64,000 nucleotides of DNA from Novosphingobium sp. AAP83. GTDB taxonomy: Bacteria > Pseudomonadota > Alphaproteobacteria > Sphingomonadales > Sphingomonadaceae. The notes below the pieces were generated by a model. That model made no database searches, was not told the DNA's origin, and was given only the letters and a program-made list of their open reading frames with translations. The DNA is taken from the NCBI RefSeq assembly GCF_001295795.1, contig NZ_LJHY01000016.1, positions 496,001-560,000 on the forward strand, given 5' to 3'. Numbering within the stretch: position 1 is the first letter of the stretch; every line of letters starts with the position of its first letter. Below, one piece after another: positions 43,986 through 54,029 of this stretch. A program made the translations under genes and the position numbers.

Positions 43986-46313
43986 TTAGAATTCGTAGCC
44001 GAGCGTTAGGCCATAGGTGCGTGGCGGCATCAGCGTGCCACCGATTGCGCGGCTGGTCGAAATCGCGAAGCTGCCGGCGTAGACCAGCTCGTTGGTGATA
44101 TTGCGCATCCAGAAGTTGGCCGAGAAACGGTCACCGGGATGGCGGTACATCACGTTAGCATCAAGCTGGATATAGCCATCCTGCGCCATGCGATCATCGT
44201 TGAATTCGGTGTGGAACTGCTTGCTGCGATAGGCAACGTTGGTGCCCAAACGTACCGTTCCGCCATTGCTGACGTCGATATCGTAGGTCGGGGCGACATT
44301 GATGCTCCACTTGGGGCTCATGCGCGTGGCATTGCCTGACAAGTCCTTGACCAAAAGCGCTTCATTTGCGCCCGGCGCAAACAATCGCGGATCAAGCGGA
44401 TCGGATGCTGTAAAGCTGGTGAATTCCGAATGGAGATAGTTCACCGAAGCAGACAGCGTGAATGCACCTGCGCGATACAGCAGATCGAATTCAGCGCCGT
44501 AGGCTTCAGAGACAGCAGCGTTGGTCAAAGTGCTGGTGAAAAACGGCGGTGCCGGGATCGGGCGGGTCAGCGAAAACTGGCCATCCTTCAAACGCTGGAA
44601 GAACACGGCAAGGTTAGCGCTGAGGCCACCGGCAGCATACTTTGCGCCCACTTCGAACGCCTCAACCTTTTCAGGATTGACGAATGGTAGTGGCTGAGTT
44701 GGCGACAGGCGGCGGGTTGAGCCGATTTCAGCTGTGCCGCTCTTGAAGCCGCGCGACCAGTTACCGTACACCATCAGATCATCGTTGGGACGGAATTCAA
44801 GGCCAAGCGATGGCGAGAAATCGTCCCAGCTCTTGGTGGCATCCCACTGCAGCGGATCAAGCACCAGCCGGTTCAGAGCAGGGGCGCCAAGGCCCGTCTG
44901 GTTGCGCAGACGGCGTTCTTCCCAGCTGTAGCGCGCGCCACCCTTGACCGAGAGCTTGTCGGACAAGTCGTAGGTCATGTTTGCGAATGCCGCATAGGCC
45001 TTGATATCAAGCTGGCCATCGAACTGGATGCGGAACGGATCGGTGTTAGTCAGCACATCAAGGCCGATGTGGTTCTCGGTCCGCACGTTTTCGTCGAGAT
45101 AGAACAGGCCGAACACGCCGTGGAACTTGTCGGTATCGACGTTCGCTTGCAGTTCCTGGCTGAACTGGTGCTGGAACACAGGCTGCCAGTGATTAGCGCT
45201 GCTCTGCAACGCGTTGGTCTGTGCCAGAGCATAACCAAGATACGACGACATATCGAAATCGTGGAAGAAGATGGCGTCAAATGCACGGTAGCTGGTCAGC
45301 GATTTGAACGTCAGCGAATCGCTGGCGTCCACGGTGATCGCCGCAGTCAACGCCCACTGCTCACGGTCATTGATTGGGTCAAAGTTCGTGTTGATGTTTC
45401 GTGGATTGGTCGAGAAGCTCGCCTGGCTGCCATCGGCGTTCCGGCGCTGGCCGAGCGCGCTCAACCCGTCATTTTGCGCAACCGCATCGTTCAGAACGCC
45501 GGGGAACGAAACTTCGCGAAACTTGATCGCCAACGAACGGTCGTCTTCGCTGTGGTATTCACCGGTCAGCAGAATATTCACCGAATCCGAAGGCAGAAAT
45601 TCTAGATGCGCACGGCCCGACCACTGGTTCAGGTTGTCGATCTCGTTGCCGGTGAATTCGTTGACGCCAAAACCGTCACGCTTGATGCGCTGCACTGCAA
45701 GACGGCCACGAACGCCCTCGGCAATGGGACCACCAATGGCGGCATCAGTCTGGATCAGCAGGGCATCGCCGCCAAACGACTGGCGGATATAACCGTCCAG
45801 CGTATCGGTTGGCTTGGCCGTGATCAGGTTGACTGCGCCACCCGTGGCATTACGGCCATAAAGCGTGCCCTGGGGGCCGCGCAGCACTTCAACGCGCTGG
45901 AGATCGAACATCGATCCAAGCTGTGCTTGTGCGAGCGAAACCACGACGCCATCAACGTGAAGCGCAACCGAAGGATCAACCCCTGCCAACGAGCTCGACA
46001 AGCCAATCCCGCGAATGAACAGCTTGGCGAAGTTGAAATCGTTGCCGAAGCTTATCGAGGGCACCAGGGCTTGCAGGCCTTCAAGCGTTACGGTGTTATT
46101 GGCTGCAAGCTGTTCAGTGCCGACAGCGGACACAGAAAGCGAAACGTCTGACAGCGACTGCGCGCGTTTTTGCGCGGTCACAATGATTTCGTTGCCGTTA
46201 TCGGCGGTTTCAGTCGCCTCTTGGGCGAAGGCGGGATGAGCTATGGCAAAGGCTGCCGCTGCGATGATGCTGGCACGCGAAAAAAGGCGCGCAGATGCAC
46301 GGTTGGTGCTCAC
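43986..46313 (-). CDS. TonB-dependent outer membrane receptor
   Basis: A 775-residue outer-membrane transporter with signal peptide MSTNRASARLFSRASIIAAAA...AFAQ, TonB-box segment NEIIVTAQKRAQSLSDV, plug domain (LEGLQALVPSISFGNDFN, VEVLRGPQGTLYGRNATGG) and a 22-strand-type barrel ending in YGLTLGYEF, with the terminal Phe needed for BAM insertion. Type resembles the large sphingomonad receptors with unknown substrate; iron-siderophore or plant-derived organic uptake are both possible. No regulator is adjacent; a terminator follows. Confidence 0.9.
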   Translation of the reverse strand: MSTNRASARLFSRASIIAAAAFAIAHPAFAQEATETADNGNEIIVTAQKRAQSLSDVSLSVSAVGTEQLAANNTVTLEGLQALVPSISFGNDFNFAKLFIRGIGLSSSLAGVDPSVALHVDGVVVSLAQAQLGSMFDLQRVEVLRGPQGTLYGRNATGGAVNLITAKPTDTLDGYIRQSFGGDALLIQTDAAIGGPIAEGVRGRLAVQRIKRDGFGVNEFTGNEIDNLNQWSGRAHLEFLPSDSVNILLTGEYHSEDDRSLAIKFREVSFPGVLNDAVAQNDGLSALGQRRNADGSQASFSTNPRNINTNFDPINDREQWALTAAITVDASDSLTFKSLTSYRAFDAIFFHDFDMSSYLGYALAQTNALQSSANHWQPVFQHQFSQELQANVDTDKFHGVFGLFYLDENVRTENHIGLDVLTNTDPFRIQFDGQLDIKAYAAFANMTYDLSDKLSVKGGARYSWEERRLRNQTGLGAPALNRLVLDPLQWDATKSWDDFSPSLGLEFRPNDDLMVYGNWSRGFKSGTAEIGSTRRLSPTQPLPFVNPEKVEAFEVGAKYAAGGLSANLAVFFQRLKDGQFSLTRPIPAPPFFTSTLTNAAVSEAYGAEFDLLYRAGAFTLSASVNYLHSEFTSFTASDPLDPRLFAPGANEALLVKDLSGNATRMSPKWSINVAPTYDIDVSNGGTVRLGTNVAYRSKQFHTEFNDDRMAQDGYIQLDANVMYRHPGDRFSANFWMRNITNELVYAGSFAISTSRAIGGTLMPPRTYGLTLGYEF

Positions 46314-46471
46314 AGGTATCCTCTCTGATTAGACCCGAAGTGGGGGCCGCACGTTCTCGTAATGGAACAGCTGGGTCATGGCATTGACAGGCCGTCCATA
46401 CAAATTCGGTTCTAGCCTATAACAATTATTTTAATATAGCGTTGCAAACAAGCAACATTCATTCACACAAG

Positions 46472-46507
46472 AAAAAAGGGCCGGAGCATCGCTGCTCCAG
46501 CCCTTTT
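46472..46507 (-). terminator. Intrinsic terminator after ndk
   Basis: GGGCCGGAGCA (46478-46488) and TGCTCCAGCCC (46493-46503) pair over 11 bases with one mismatch and a TCGC loop; read leftward it ends in TTTTTT. The AT-rich stretch 46390-46460 beyond it should hold the TonB receptor promoter, but I see no confident -35/-10 pair. Confidence 0.8.
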
Positions 46508-46529
46508 GCACGTTAGATCGACGAAACGA

Positions 46530-46952
46530 TCAGCCGACAATCTCTTCTGGCTTGAAGAAATACGCGATTTCGATCGCAGCGTTTTCATCCGAGTCCGAAC
46601 CGTGAACGGTATTGGCTTCGATGGATTCGGCCAGTTCCTTGCGGATCGTGCCGGGTTCGGCATTGGCAGGGTTCGTGGCGCCCATGATGTCGCGGTTGCG
46701 CTGCATCGCGTTCTCGCCTTCCAGCACCTGCACAACCACCGGGCCGGAGATCATGAATTCAACCAGATCGTTGAAGAAAGGACGCTCGCTGTGAACGGCA
46801 TAGAAGCCTTCTGCCTGTGCGCGGCTCATGTGGATGCGCTTGGAAGCAACGACGCGCAGGCCCGCTTCTTCCAGCATCTTGACGACTGCGCCGGTCAGGT
46901 TGCGACGCGTTGCGTCAGGCTTGATGATCGAGAAAGTGCGGGTAACCGCCAT
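46530..46952 (-). CDS. ndk: Nucleoside diphosphate kinase
   Basis: Balances NTP pools by phosphoryl transfer through a phospho-His. Seen: [17 protein letters not shown] at the start, [20 protein letters not shown], and [20 protein letters not shown] with the active-site His. 140 residues, ATG at 46952. Stand-alone leftward gene with its own terminator. Confidence 0.96.
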   Translation of the reverse strand: MAVTRTFSIIKPDATRRNLTGAVVKMLEEAGLRVVASKRIHMSRAQAEGFYAVHSERPFFNDLVEFMISGPVVVQVLEGENAMQRNRDIMGATNPANAEPGTIRKELAESIEANTVHGSDSDENAAIEIAYFFKPEEIVG

Positions 46953-47049
46953 GGGATGTTCCTTGCGATGTGTGGAATTTCGTTGGCCGCGCCCCTAGCG
47001 GTCTTTGTGCTGCGGTGCAAGATGCGGCGTTTGAAACGAGACAGCAGCC

Positions 47050-47481
47050 TCAAGGCCCCTCGACCCACTTGCCGCCGTCCTGCCGCCAATATCGGCGCTC
47101 CACGCCCTCGCGCTGCCCTAGCATACGCCAGCAACCTCTTGCGTCATCAATGCGATCGGGCGGAAAGAGGAGGAATACGCGCGCAAAATCGCCATCGCGC
47201 CATACGCCATCGGCCAACGCCATGAACTTTGCACCGTTGGCGGGCGCAACTTCCGACGAAAGCAGGATCGGCTGGCGATCGGCATGGGGATCAGCCGCAT
47301 GGCCATTGGCGAGAAACGTATCAGGCAGGCGCGTCCACAATGCCTCGCTGGTGCGCTTCAGTTGCGCGGCGTCGTCTGAAACCACCAGTAACCGCTCACC
47401 CGCTTTCAGCGTATTGCGCGCAATCTGCGGCAACACCTGTTCGGCAGAGTCCTTGGTCAATTGGTAGAAATCGACGCGCAT
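47050..47481 (-). CDS. holC: DNA polymerase III chi subunit
   Basis: Links the clamp loader to SSB. A 143-residue protein with [20 protein letters not shown] at the start, RLLVVSDDAAQLKRTSEALW, and LLSSEVAPANGAKFMALADG. The ATG at 47481 overlaps the stop of the DUF2256 gene (TGATG), preferable to 47511. The chi family in alphaproteobacteria often follows pepA, as here with one micro-gene between. Confidence 0.9.
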   Translation of the reverse strand: MRVDFYQLTKDSAEQVLPQIARNTLKAGERLLVVSDDAAQLKRTSEALWTRLPDTFLANGHAADPHADRQPILLSSEVAPANGAKFMALADGVWRDGDFARVFLLFPPDRIDDARGCWRMLGQREGVERRYWRQDGGKWVEGP

Positions 47482-47633
47482 CAGGCCATTTTCCCTTTTC
47501 CGCTGCGGCACCGGTCAGAACAAAACTTCACATTGTCCCAATCGCGCTCCCACTTTTTGCGCCAAGCAAACGGCAAGCCACAACCGGCGCAAATCTTCGT
47601 CGGCAGATCGGATTTGCGCCGCATTTTGGGCAC
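47481..47633 (-). CDS. DUF2256 zinc-finger-like micro-protein
   Basis: A 50-residue protein with four Cys: [20 protein letters not shown] and [10 protein letters not shown], the PF10013 (DUF2256) pattern, likely a small zinc-binding module. GTG start at 47633, with an in-frame ATG at 47624. It begins 6 bases after the pepA stop and its TGA overlaps the holC ATG by one base, so the three genes are one transcript. Function unknown. Confidence 0.82.
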   Translation of the reverse strand: MPKMRRKSDLPTKICAGCGLPFAWRKKWERDWDNVKFCSDRCRSGKGKMA

Positions 47634-47639
47634 GGGCGA

Positions 47640-49097
47640 TCAGGCCTCCAACACGTCGCGGACGTATTGATCGAGCAAGCGCACGCCATACCCGGTCGCG
47701 CCCTTGTCCCACGTCTGCCCGGGCTTATCCGCCCAGACCATACCGGCGATGTCCAGATGCGCCCACGCCACGCCCTTATCGACAAAGCGCTGGATGAACT
47801 GCGCCGCTGTGATCGATCCGCCATAGCGCGGGCCGACGTTCTTCATATCGGCAATGGGGCTGTCGATCAGCTTGTCGTAGGCAGGGCCAATCGGGAAGCG
47901 CCACAGCTTGTCACCGCACGTCTTGCCCGCAGCATCAAGGCTGGCCGCCAATGCATCATCATTGGCAAACATGCCGCCATACTCGCTACCGAGTGAAACG
48001 ATGATCGCGCCGGTCAGCGTGGCAAGATCGATGATCGTTGCGGGCGCATATTCCTTTTGCACCCAGGTGAGCGCATCGCAAAGTACCAGACGACCTTCAG
48101 CGTCAGTATTGATAACCTCGATCGTCTGGCCCGACATTGATGTGACCACGTCTCCGGGGCGCTGCGCATTGCCATCGGGCATGTTTTCCACCAGCCCGCA
48201 GACGCCGATGATGTCGGCCTTGGCCTTGCGCCGCGCGAGGGTGAGCATCGTGCCCGCCACGGCACCCGCACCGCCCATGTCCCACTTCATGTCTTCCATG
48301 CCGGCCGCAGGCTTGATCGAGATGCCCCCGGTATCGAAGGTCACGCCCTTGCCGACAAATGCAGTGGGCTTGTCGACGTCTGCACCCTTCCAGCGCATCG
48401 CCAGAAGCTTGGGTTCGCGCACCGAGCCTTGTGCCACGCCTAGCAAAGCGCCCATGCCGAGCGCGGTCATTTCGGCAAGGCCCAGCACCAGAATTTCAAC
48501 GCCCATGCCTTCAAGCCGCGCCTTAACGCGTTCAACGAAGCTTTCGGGATAAATGATATTGGCGGGTTCGGCGACGAGTTCACGCGTGAATTCAACGCCT
48601 TCTGCAACCGCGCTTTCGATCTCCCAGGCAGCAGCCGTGCCTTCGGGTGCGCTAACAGCGATCACTTCGGTAAGCGATACCTTCTGCTCATCGGTCAACT
48701 TCGTGCGATAGACATCATGCCGCCAACTGCGCAGCCGCGCGCCAAGCAGCAAAGCAGCCGCTTCGGTGCCCGAAAGGCCAGATCCGGCAAAATCAATCGC
48801 CAGCGAAGTTTCTCCCGAAGTCAGGTACTTTGCGGTCAAAGCCGCGCCTGCTTTTTCCAGCGCTGACAGCTTGTCGGCCCCACTCGCCTTGCCGATTCCG
48901 GTCAGTGCCAGCCGCACCATACCGGCATCGCCACTGACAAAAGCTTCGAACACTTGGCCCGTTTTGCCGGAAAACCGCGCCGCGCCTGCACCTTCGCGCA
49001 ATACCGCATCAAGATCAGCAGGCAGCGCATCTTTTGCAACCAACCGTGCCACGAGGCGGGGCAATGTGGCATCGCTGGTACGGAAAACGACGTTCAT
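47640..49097 (-). CDS. pepA: Leucyl aminopeptidase (M17)
   Basis: Two-metal aminopeptidase, 485 residues. C-terminal catalytic domain with AFVGKGVTFDTGGISIKP (metal Lys/Asp), NTDAEGRLVLCDALTW (signature NTDAEGRL), and TIIDLATLTGAIIVSLG; the N-terminal domain is variable. The ATG at 49097 (MNVVFRTSDATLP) has GGAG upstream; 49139 is unlikely. Leftward pepA-DUF2256-holC operon; divergent from lptD. Confidence 0.94.
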   Translation of the reverse strand: MNVVFRTSDATLPRLVARLVAKDALPADLDAVLREGAGAARFSGKTGQVFEAFVSGDAGMVRLALTGIGKASGADKLSALEKAGAALTAKYLTSGETSLAIDFAGSGLSGTEAAALLLGARLRSWRHDVYRTKLTDEQKVSLTEVIAVSAPEGTAAAWEIESAVAEGVEFTRELVAEPANIIYPESFVERVKARLEGMGVEILVLGLAEMTALGMGALLGVAQGSVREPKLLAMRWKGADVDKPTAFVGKGVTFDTGGISIKPAAGMEDMKWDMGGAGAVAGTMLTLARRKAKADIIGVCGLVENMPDGNAQRPGDVVTSMSGQTIEVINTDAEGRLVLCDALTWVQKEYAPATIIDLATLTGAIIVSLGSEYGGMFANDDALAASLDAAGKTCGDKLWRFPIGPAYDKLIDSPIADMKNVGPRYGGSITAAQFIQRFVDKGVAWAHLDIAGMVWADKPGQTWDKGATGYGVRLLDQYVRDVLEA

Positions 49098-49202
49098 CAA
49101 GGGCACTCCTGTCGAAAAAGACGACACACTTTGACGCAAACCTTGGCCAAAGCGGCATTTGTGTAATTGCAGTTAAGGTGCACTGGTGCGATAGGCAAGC
49201 GC

Positions 49203-51518
49203 ATGCAACCCGCCCGGCGGCAGCAGCCGCAAGCCTTTGATCGACGCTTGCGTTCTGCGCACGCAACGCGAATAGCCCTTTGGCCCGCGCCCGCGCTCGT
49301 GTTTGCGGCGCTATTGGCCTCACCGGCATCCGCGCAAGAGAGCCCTGCCCCTAGTGCCACAGTGCCAGTCAAGGCGGCCTCACCCGCAAGCGAATCAGCA
49401 ACGCAAGACCTGATCCGGTTCGAAGCTGATAAAGTACGCTACGATAGCGAACAGGAACTGGTCACAGCAAACGGCGGTGTGGTTCTGCGCCATGTCGATC
49501 AGACGGTGCGTGCTGATAACGTGGTTTGGGATCGCAAGACCGGTCAGATTATGGCCACCGGCAACATCCGCTTCGTCGATGTGGATGGCAACATCGTCTA
49601 TACCGACAAGGTCGAATTGACCGACACGTTCAAAGCAGGCGCGATTGAAGATTTGCTGATCGTGCTTCGCGCAGGTGGCAGGTTGGCGGCAGAAAGTGGC
49701 GCGCGCGATGCCGAAGGCAACATAACGCTCGATCAAGTGGCCTATTCGGGCTGTTCGGTCGAAGATGGCAAAGGCTGCGCCAAAAAGCCCAGTTGGGAAG
49801 TCACCGCCGCCCGCGTATTTTTCGATGCCAAGGAAAAGCGCGTCAAATACTTTGGCGCAACGCTGCGCATGTTCGGCATCCCGATCCTGCCGCTGCCGGG
49901 GCTTGGTCACACATCAGATTTCCGCGCGGAAAGCGGCTTGCTGATCCCCGATTTTCGGCTGGGCGCAGCCAACGGAGCAGAAATCAGCGAGACATGGTAC
50001 TGGCGTATCGCCGACAATCGCGATCTGGCCGTAACAGGCACGTTCTACACCGGCTCGCTGCCGATGTTGACCGCCAAGTATCGTCACCTGACCAATCTGG
50101 GCGCGTTCCAAATCACCGGGTATGCCACGCGAAGCGGGCTGATCCCGCTTGGCGCACCGATCAACACCACGCCCACCGGCCAGCAATCATGGCGCGGTTA
50201 TATCGAGGCGAACGGCAAGCTCCAGTTCTCGCCCGAATGGAGCCTAACCGGTTATGGCCGCCTTGCGTCTGACCGCACGTTCCTGCGCCGTTATGACATC
50301 AGCCGCGATGACCGTTTGCGCTCTTCGCTGAATATAGAGCGGATCGATAAAGACAGCTATTTCAGCATCGCAGGCTGGGCCACCCAAACCGTGCGCGTCA
50401 ACGATCCGCAAGGATTAGTACCGCTGGCCCTGCCCGCGATCGATTACCGCCGCCGCCTGACCATCGAGGGCTTACCTGGCAAGTTCGAATTGCAGGCCAA
50501 CAGTCTCGCCATCGTGCGAACTGCGGGACAAGACAGCCAGCGTGCCTTCGCCCGCGCACAATGGGATTTTCGCACGATCACCGGTTTGGGTCAGGAAGTA
50601 ACGCTGACCGGCCTTGTGCGCGGCGATGTCTATCACAGTTCCGACAACGAATTCACCGCTACACCAACCTATCGCGGGCTACCCGGCTGGCAAACGCGCG
50701 GCATCGCCACTGCGGCGTTGGATGTGAAGTGGCCGTTCGTCGGCGGCCTGTTTGGCGGCGCGCAAGTGCTGACCCCGCGTTTTCAGGTGGTAGCCACCCC
50801 CGGCGTGCGCAACTTCGAAATTCCGAACGAAGATTCACGCTCGGTCGATCTGGAAGACACGAACCTTTTCGCGCTCAACCGCTTTCCGGGGAACGACCGG
50901 ATCGAAGACGGCGTGCGCTTTACCTATGGCTTTGACTGGAGCTTCCAGCGTCCCGGCCTGCGCGTGACGACCACGCTGGGCCAAAGCTATCGCTTGTCCA
51001 ACCAGAACTCGCTCCTGCCCGAAGGTACCGGCCTCAGCCGCCGAACATCCGATTTTGTGGGCCGCACCACCGTGCGCTTTGGGGATATCGTCAAACTGAC
51101 GCATCGTTACCGGCTGGATAAGGACAGCTTTGCCCTTCGGCGCAATGAAGCTGACGTCACGCTGGGCAATCATCGCCGCTATCTGGAAGCGGGCTACCTC
51201 AAGCTGAACCGCAACATCGCCAGCAGCTTTGAAGATTTGCAAGACCGTGAAGAACTGCGCTTTGCCGCCCGCACGCCAATAACGCGCACATTTTCGGTGT
51301 TTGGATCAACCATCGTCAACCTGACGAACCGTGATGAGGACCCGACCGGATCTTCTGATGGATACCAGATGTTGCGCCACCGGTTGGGCGTGGCTTGGAC
51401 CGATGATTGCCTCGATTTGTCATTCACATGGCGGCGCGATTATGTGAACATTGGCGATGCTGTGCGCGGCAACTCGTTCCAGATTTCACTTTCCCTCAAG
51501 AACCTCGGGGTGAAATAG
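49203..51518 (+). CDS. lptD: LPS-assembly outer membrane protein LptD
   Basis: Barrel that inserts LPS or, in sphingomonads, glycosphingolipid-type surface lipid into the outer leaflet. A signal segment (RIALWPAPALVFAALLASPASAQ) precedes an OstA/LptA-like domain (YDSEQELVTANGGVVLRHVD, GNIRFVDVDGNIVYTDKVEL) and the barrel with SWEVTAARVFFDAKEKRV. Few Cys: a CSVEDGKGC pair and one near the end (DDCLDL), fewer than the E. coli four. ATG at 49203 gives 771 residues. Next is surA, its chaperone. Confidence 0.9.
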   Translation: MQPARRQQPQAFDRRLRSAHATRIALWPAPALVFAALLASPASAQESPAPSATVPVKAASPASESATQDLIRFEADKVRYDSEQELVTANGGVVLRHVDQTVRADNVVWDRKTGQIMATGNIRFVDVDGNIVYTDKVELTDTFKAGAIEDLLIVLRAGGRLAAESGARDAEGNITLDQVAYSGCSVEDGKGCAKKPSWEVTAARVFFDAKEKRVKYFGATLRMFGIPILPLPGLGHTSDFRAESGLLIPDFRLGAANGAEISETWYWRIADNRDLAVTGTFYTGSLPMLTAKYRHLTNLGAFQITGYATRSGLIPLGAPINTTPTGQQSWRGYIEANGKLQFSPEWSLTGYGRLASDRTFLRRYDISRDDRLRSSLNIERIDKDSYFSIAGWATQTVRVNDPQGLVPLALPAIDYRRRLTIEGLPGKFELQANSLAIVRTAGQDSQRAFARAQWDFRTITGLGQEVTLTGLVRGDVYHSSDNEFTATPTYRGLPGWQTRGIATAALDVKWPFVGGLFGGAQVLTPRFQVVATPGVRNFEIPNEDSRSVDLEDTNLFALNRFPGNDRIEDGVRFTYGFDWSFQRPGLRVTTTLGQSYRLSNQNSLLPEGTGLSRRTSDFVGRTTVRFGDIVKLTHRYRLDKDSFALRRNEADVTLGNHRRYLEAGYLKLNRNIASSFEDLQDREELRFAARTPITRTFSVFGSTIVNLTNRDEDPTGSSDGYQMLRHRLGVAWTDDCLDLSFTWRRDYVNIGDAVRGNSFQISLSLKNLGVK

Positions 51519-51645
51519 CGCGCCATCTTGCCCTTTTGCGCCCAATGCGCCACTCATCTTGGGTTAAGCCGCGTGCGGTCACAAACCCGAGAGTATCAGA
51601 AGGCCGCCGTTGAAGCGCCAGTTCGACAGGACGATTACCCTGATT

Positions 51646-52989
51646 ATGATGTCCAAACTGAAGATCACCCGCACGATTGGCACCGCCGCTCTCGCCTTTG
51701 GCATAGCGGCTGTGGCTATCACCCCGGTATTGGCGCAAGGCGCGAATTCGCCGCTGAACATCCCTGCCAACCCGGTGATGTTCGGCAAAAATGATCCTAA
51801 CGTCCGCCGCGCGACCGCCATCATCAATGGCGAAATCGTCACCGGCACCGATGTTGAACACCGCTTGGCCCTGATCGTTTCGGCCAATGGTAACAAAGTC
51901 GATGGCGAAGAACTTGACCGTTTGCGCATGCAGGTTTTGCGCAACCTGATCGATGAAACCTTGCAAATTCAAGAGGCGAAGGCCGCTGATGCGCCGGTCG
52001 ATGATGCGCAGGTTGACGCGACTTATGACCGCGTTGCGTCCCAGAACTTTGGTCAATCGCCTGAAGCGATGGAAAAGTACCTCACCCGCGTTGGCTCATC
52101 TTCTGCCTCGCTGAAGCGCCAGATCCGGGGCGAATTGGCATGGCAGAACCTGCTCCGCCGCAACGTCCAGCCATTCGTCAATGTGGCGGAAGGCGAAGTG
52201 ACTGAAATGATGCAGCGTTTGCAGGCTTCAAAGGGCACCGAGGAATACCGCATCGGCGAAATCTTCCTTGCCGCCAGCGACGTTAACAAAGCACAAGTCT
52301 TTGCCAACGCTGAAAAGATTGTCGAACAGCTGAAAGAAGGCGGCAGCTTTGTGGCTTATGCACGCCAGTATTCCGAAGCTTCAACCGCTGCGGTTGGCGG
52401 CGATCTTGGCTGGATCCGTTTGGCCCAACTTCCCCCTGAACTGGGCGCAACGGCCATTGGCATGGCCCCCGGGCAATTGGCAGGTCCGGTTGAAATCCGC
52501 GGCGGTTTTTCAATCCTCTATCTGATTGATAAGCGTCAGGTGCTTACGGCCGATCCACGCGATGCGCTGCTCAGCCTCAAGCAGATCTCGATCGAATTCC
52601 CCAAGGGCCTCAGCAGCGACGCCGCGGGCAAAAAGGCTGCTGAATTTGCCGCCATGGTCAAGACGATCAAGGGCTGCGGCGATGCCGAAACGCAGGCTAC
52701 CAAGATCGGCGCATCGGTTGTTGCCAACGATCAGATCAAGGCTCGCGATCTGCCGGGCGCGCTGCAAGATACCCTGCTCGCCCTGCCACTCGGCCAGACT
52801 ACGCCTCCATTCGGCTCCATCGAAGAGGGTGTACGCGTGTTGATGCTGTGCGGCCGCGATGATCCGCAAGTCGCCAGCGGCCCAAGCTTTGACGAACTGA
52901 TGTCGCAAATCGAGGATGACCGCGTGAACAAGCGTGCACAAACCTATTTGCGCGATCTTCGTCGCGATGCGGTGATTGAATACAACTGA
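51646..52989 (+). CDS. surA: SurA-like periplasmic peptidyl-prolyl isomerase/chaperone
   Basis: Chaperone for outer-membrane proteins. Signal segment SKLKITRTIGTAALAFGIAAV..LAQ, SurA N-domain (INGEIVTGTDVEHRLALIVS, RMQVLRNLIDETLQIQEAKA), one clear parvulin domain (EYRIGEIFLAASDVNKAQ, YSEASTAAVGGDLGWIRLAQ) and a weaker second one (LKQISIEFPKGL to VLMLCGRDDP). The ATG at 51646 or 51649 is likely; a TTG at 51610 with GAAGG upstream is possible. Position between lptD and pdxA is the classic surA site. Confidence 0.88.
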   Translation: MMSKLKITRTIGTAALAFGIAAVAITPVLAQGANSPLNIPANPVMFGKNDPNVRRATAIINGEIVTGTDVEHRLALIVSANGNKVDGEELDRLRMQVLRNLIDETLQIQEAKAADAPVDDAQVDATYDRVASQNFGQSPEAMEKYLTRVGSSSASLKRQIRGELAWQNLLRRNVQPFVNVAEGEVTEMMQRLQASKGTEEYRIGEIFLAASDVNKAQVFANAEKIVEQLKEGGSFVAYARQYSEASTAAVGGDLGWIRLAQLPPELGATAIGMAPGQLAGPVEIRGGFSILYLIDKRQVLTADPRDALLSLKQISIEFPKGLSSDAAGKKAAEFAAMVKTIKGCGDAETQATKIGASVVANDQIKARDLPGALQDTLLALPLGQTTPPFGSIEEGVRVLMLCGRDDPQVASGPSFDELMSQIEDDRVNKRAQTYLRDLRRDAVIEYN

Positions 52990-53027
52990 TTGTCGCCAAG
53001 CGGCACCCAAGCGTTTAGGGGAGGCGC

Positions 53028-54029
53028 ATGACGCTTCCCCTTGCGCTCTCCATCGGTGATCCCGCAGGCATCGGCCCAGAGCTGGCCGCAGCCGCTTGGT
53101 GTCTGCGCGCAGCAGAGAGTTTGCCGCACTTTTTCGTAGTCGGGTCAGCCCGTTTGGTCGAAGCCGCTGCGCGCCGCCGTGGGTTGAATATACCGATCTG
53201 TGCGGTCAAATCGCCCGATGAAGTGGCCGGGTGTTTCGCCGATGCCCTTCCGGTGCTGGATATCGGCGATCTGGATTACACCCCCGGTGAGCCGTGTGAC
53301 GCGGGCGCGACGCTGGCGCTGGATGCTTTATCATCGGCCACCGGCCTTGTCCGTTCGGGCGCGGCATCGGCGCTCATCACCGGCCCCATCGCCAAAAGCC
53401 GCTTGGCACGCATCGGCTTTGATTACCCCGGCCAAACCGAATATGTTGCGCAAGCCTGTGGCATATCGCCCGAAAACGCGGTGATGATGCTGGCAGGGCC
53501 AAGCTTGCGGGTCGTGCCGATTACCGTTCACGTGGCGCTGCGCGCTGTACCCGATTTGCTGAGCACCGAACTGATCCGCAACCGCGCTGCGATCACCGCC
53601 GCCGCGCTTACCCGCGATTACGGCATCGCCAACCCGCGCCTTGCTGTGGCAGGCCTAAATCCTCATGCGGGCGAAGATGGCCGGATGGGCCGCGAAGACG
53701 CCGATATTGTCGCGCCTGCTGTTGCGCTGCTGCGCGAAGCTGGCATCAACGCCTTCGGCCCGCTTCCGCCTGACACGATGTTTCATGCAGAGGCCCGCAA
53801 AACTTATGACGTGGCAATCTGCATGTATCACGATCAGGCGCTGATCCCGATGAAAGCCTTGGATTTCGATGAAGGCGTCAACGTCACGCTGGGCCTGCCG
53901 ATCATCCGCACTTCGCCCGATCACGGCACCGCATTTGCGATCGCCGGAACGGGCACCGCGCGCGTGGGGCCGACGGTCGCCGCGCTGCGCATGGCAGGCG
54001 AATGCGCGCTGCGGAGAGCAGGACTATGA
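53028..54029 (+). CDS. pdxA: 4-hydroxythreonine-4-phosphate dehydrogenase
   Basis: NAD-dependent enzyme that acts before PdxJ in vitamin B6 synthesis. Seen: LALSIGDPAGIGPELAAAAW, ALITGPIAKSRLARIGFDYP with the substrate loop, and CMYHDQALIPMKALDFDEG with the metal His, then SPDHGTAFAIAGTG. 333 residues, ATG at 53028, 38 bases after surA. Its stop overlaps the rsmA start (ATGA). Confidence 0.95.
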   Translation: MTLPLALSIGDPAGIGPELAAAAWCLRAAESLPHFFVVGSARLVEAAARRRGLNIPICAVKSPDEVAGCFADALPVLDIGDLDYTPGEPCDAGATLALDALSSATGLVRSGAASALITGPIAKSRLARIGFDYPGQTEYVAQACGISPENAVMMLAGPSLRVVPITVHVALRAVPDLLSTELIRNRAAITAAALTRDYGIANPRLAVAGLNPHAGEDGRMGREDADIVAPAVALLREAGINAFGPLPPDTMFHAEARKTYDVAICMYHDQALIPMKALDFDEGVNVTLGLPIIRTSPDHGTAFAIAGTGTARVGPTVAALRMAGECALRRAGL

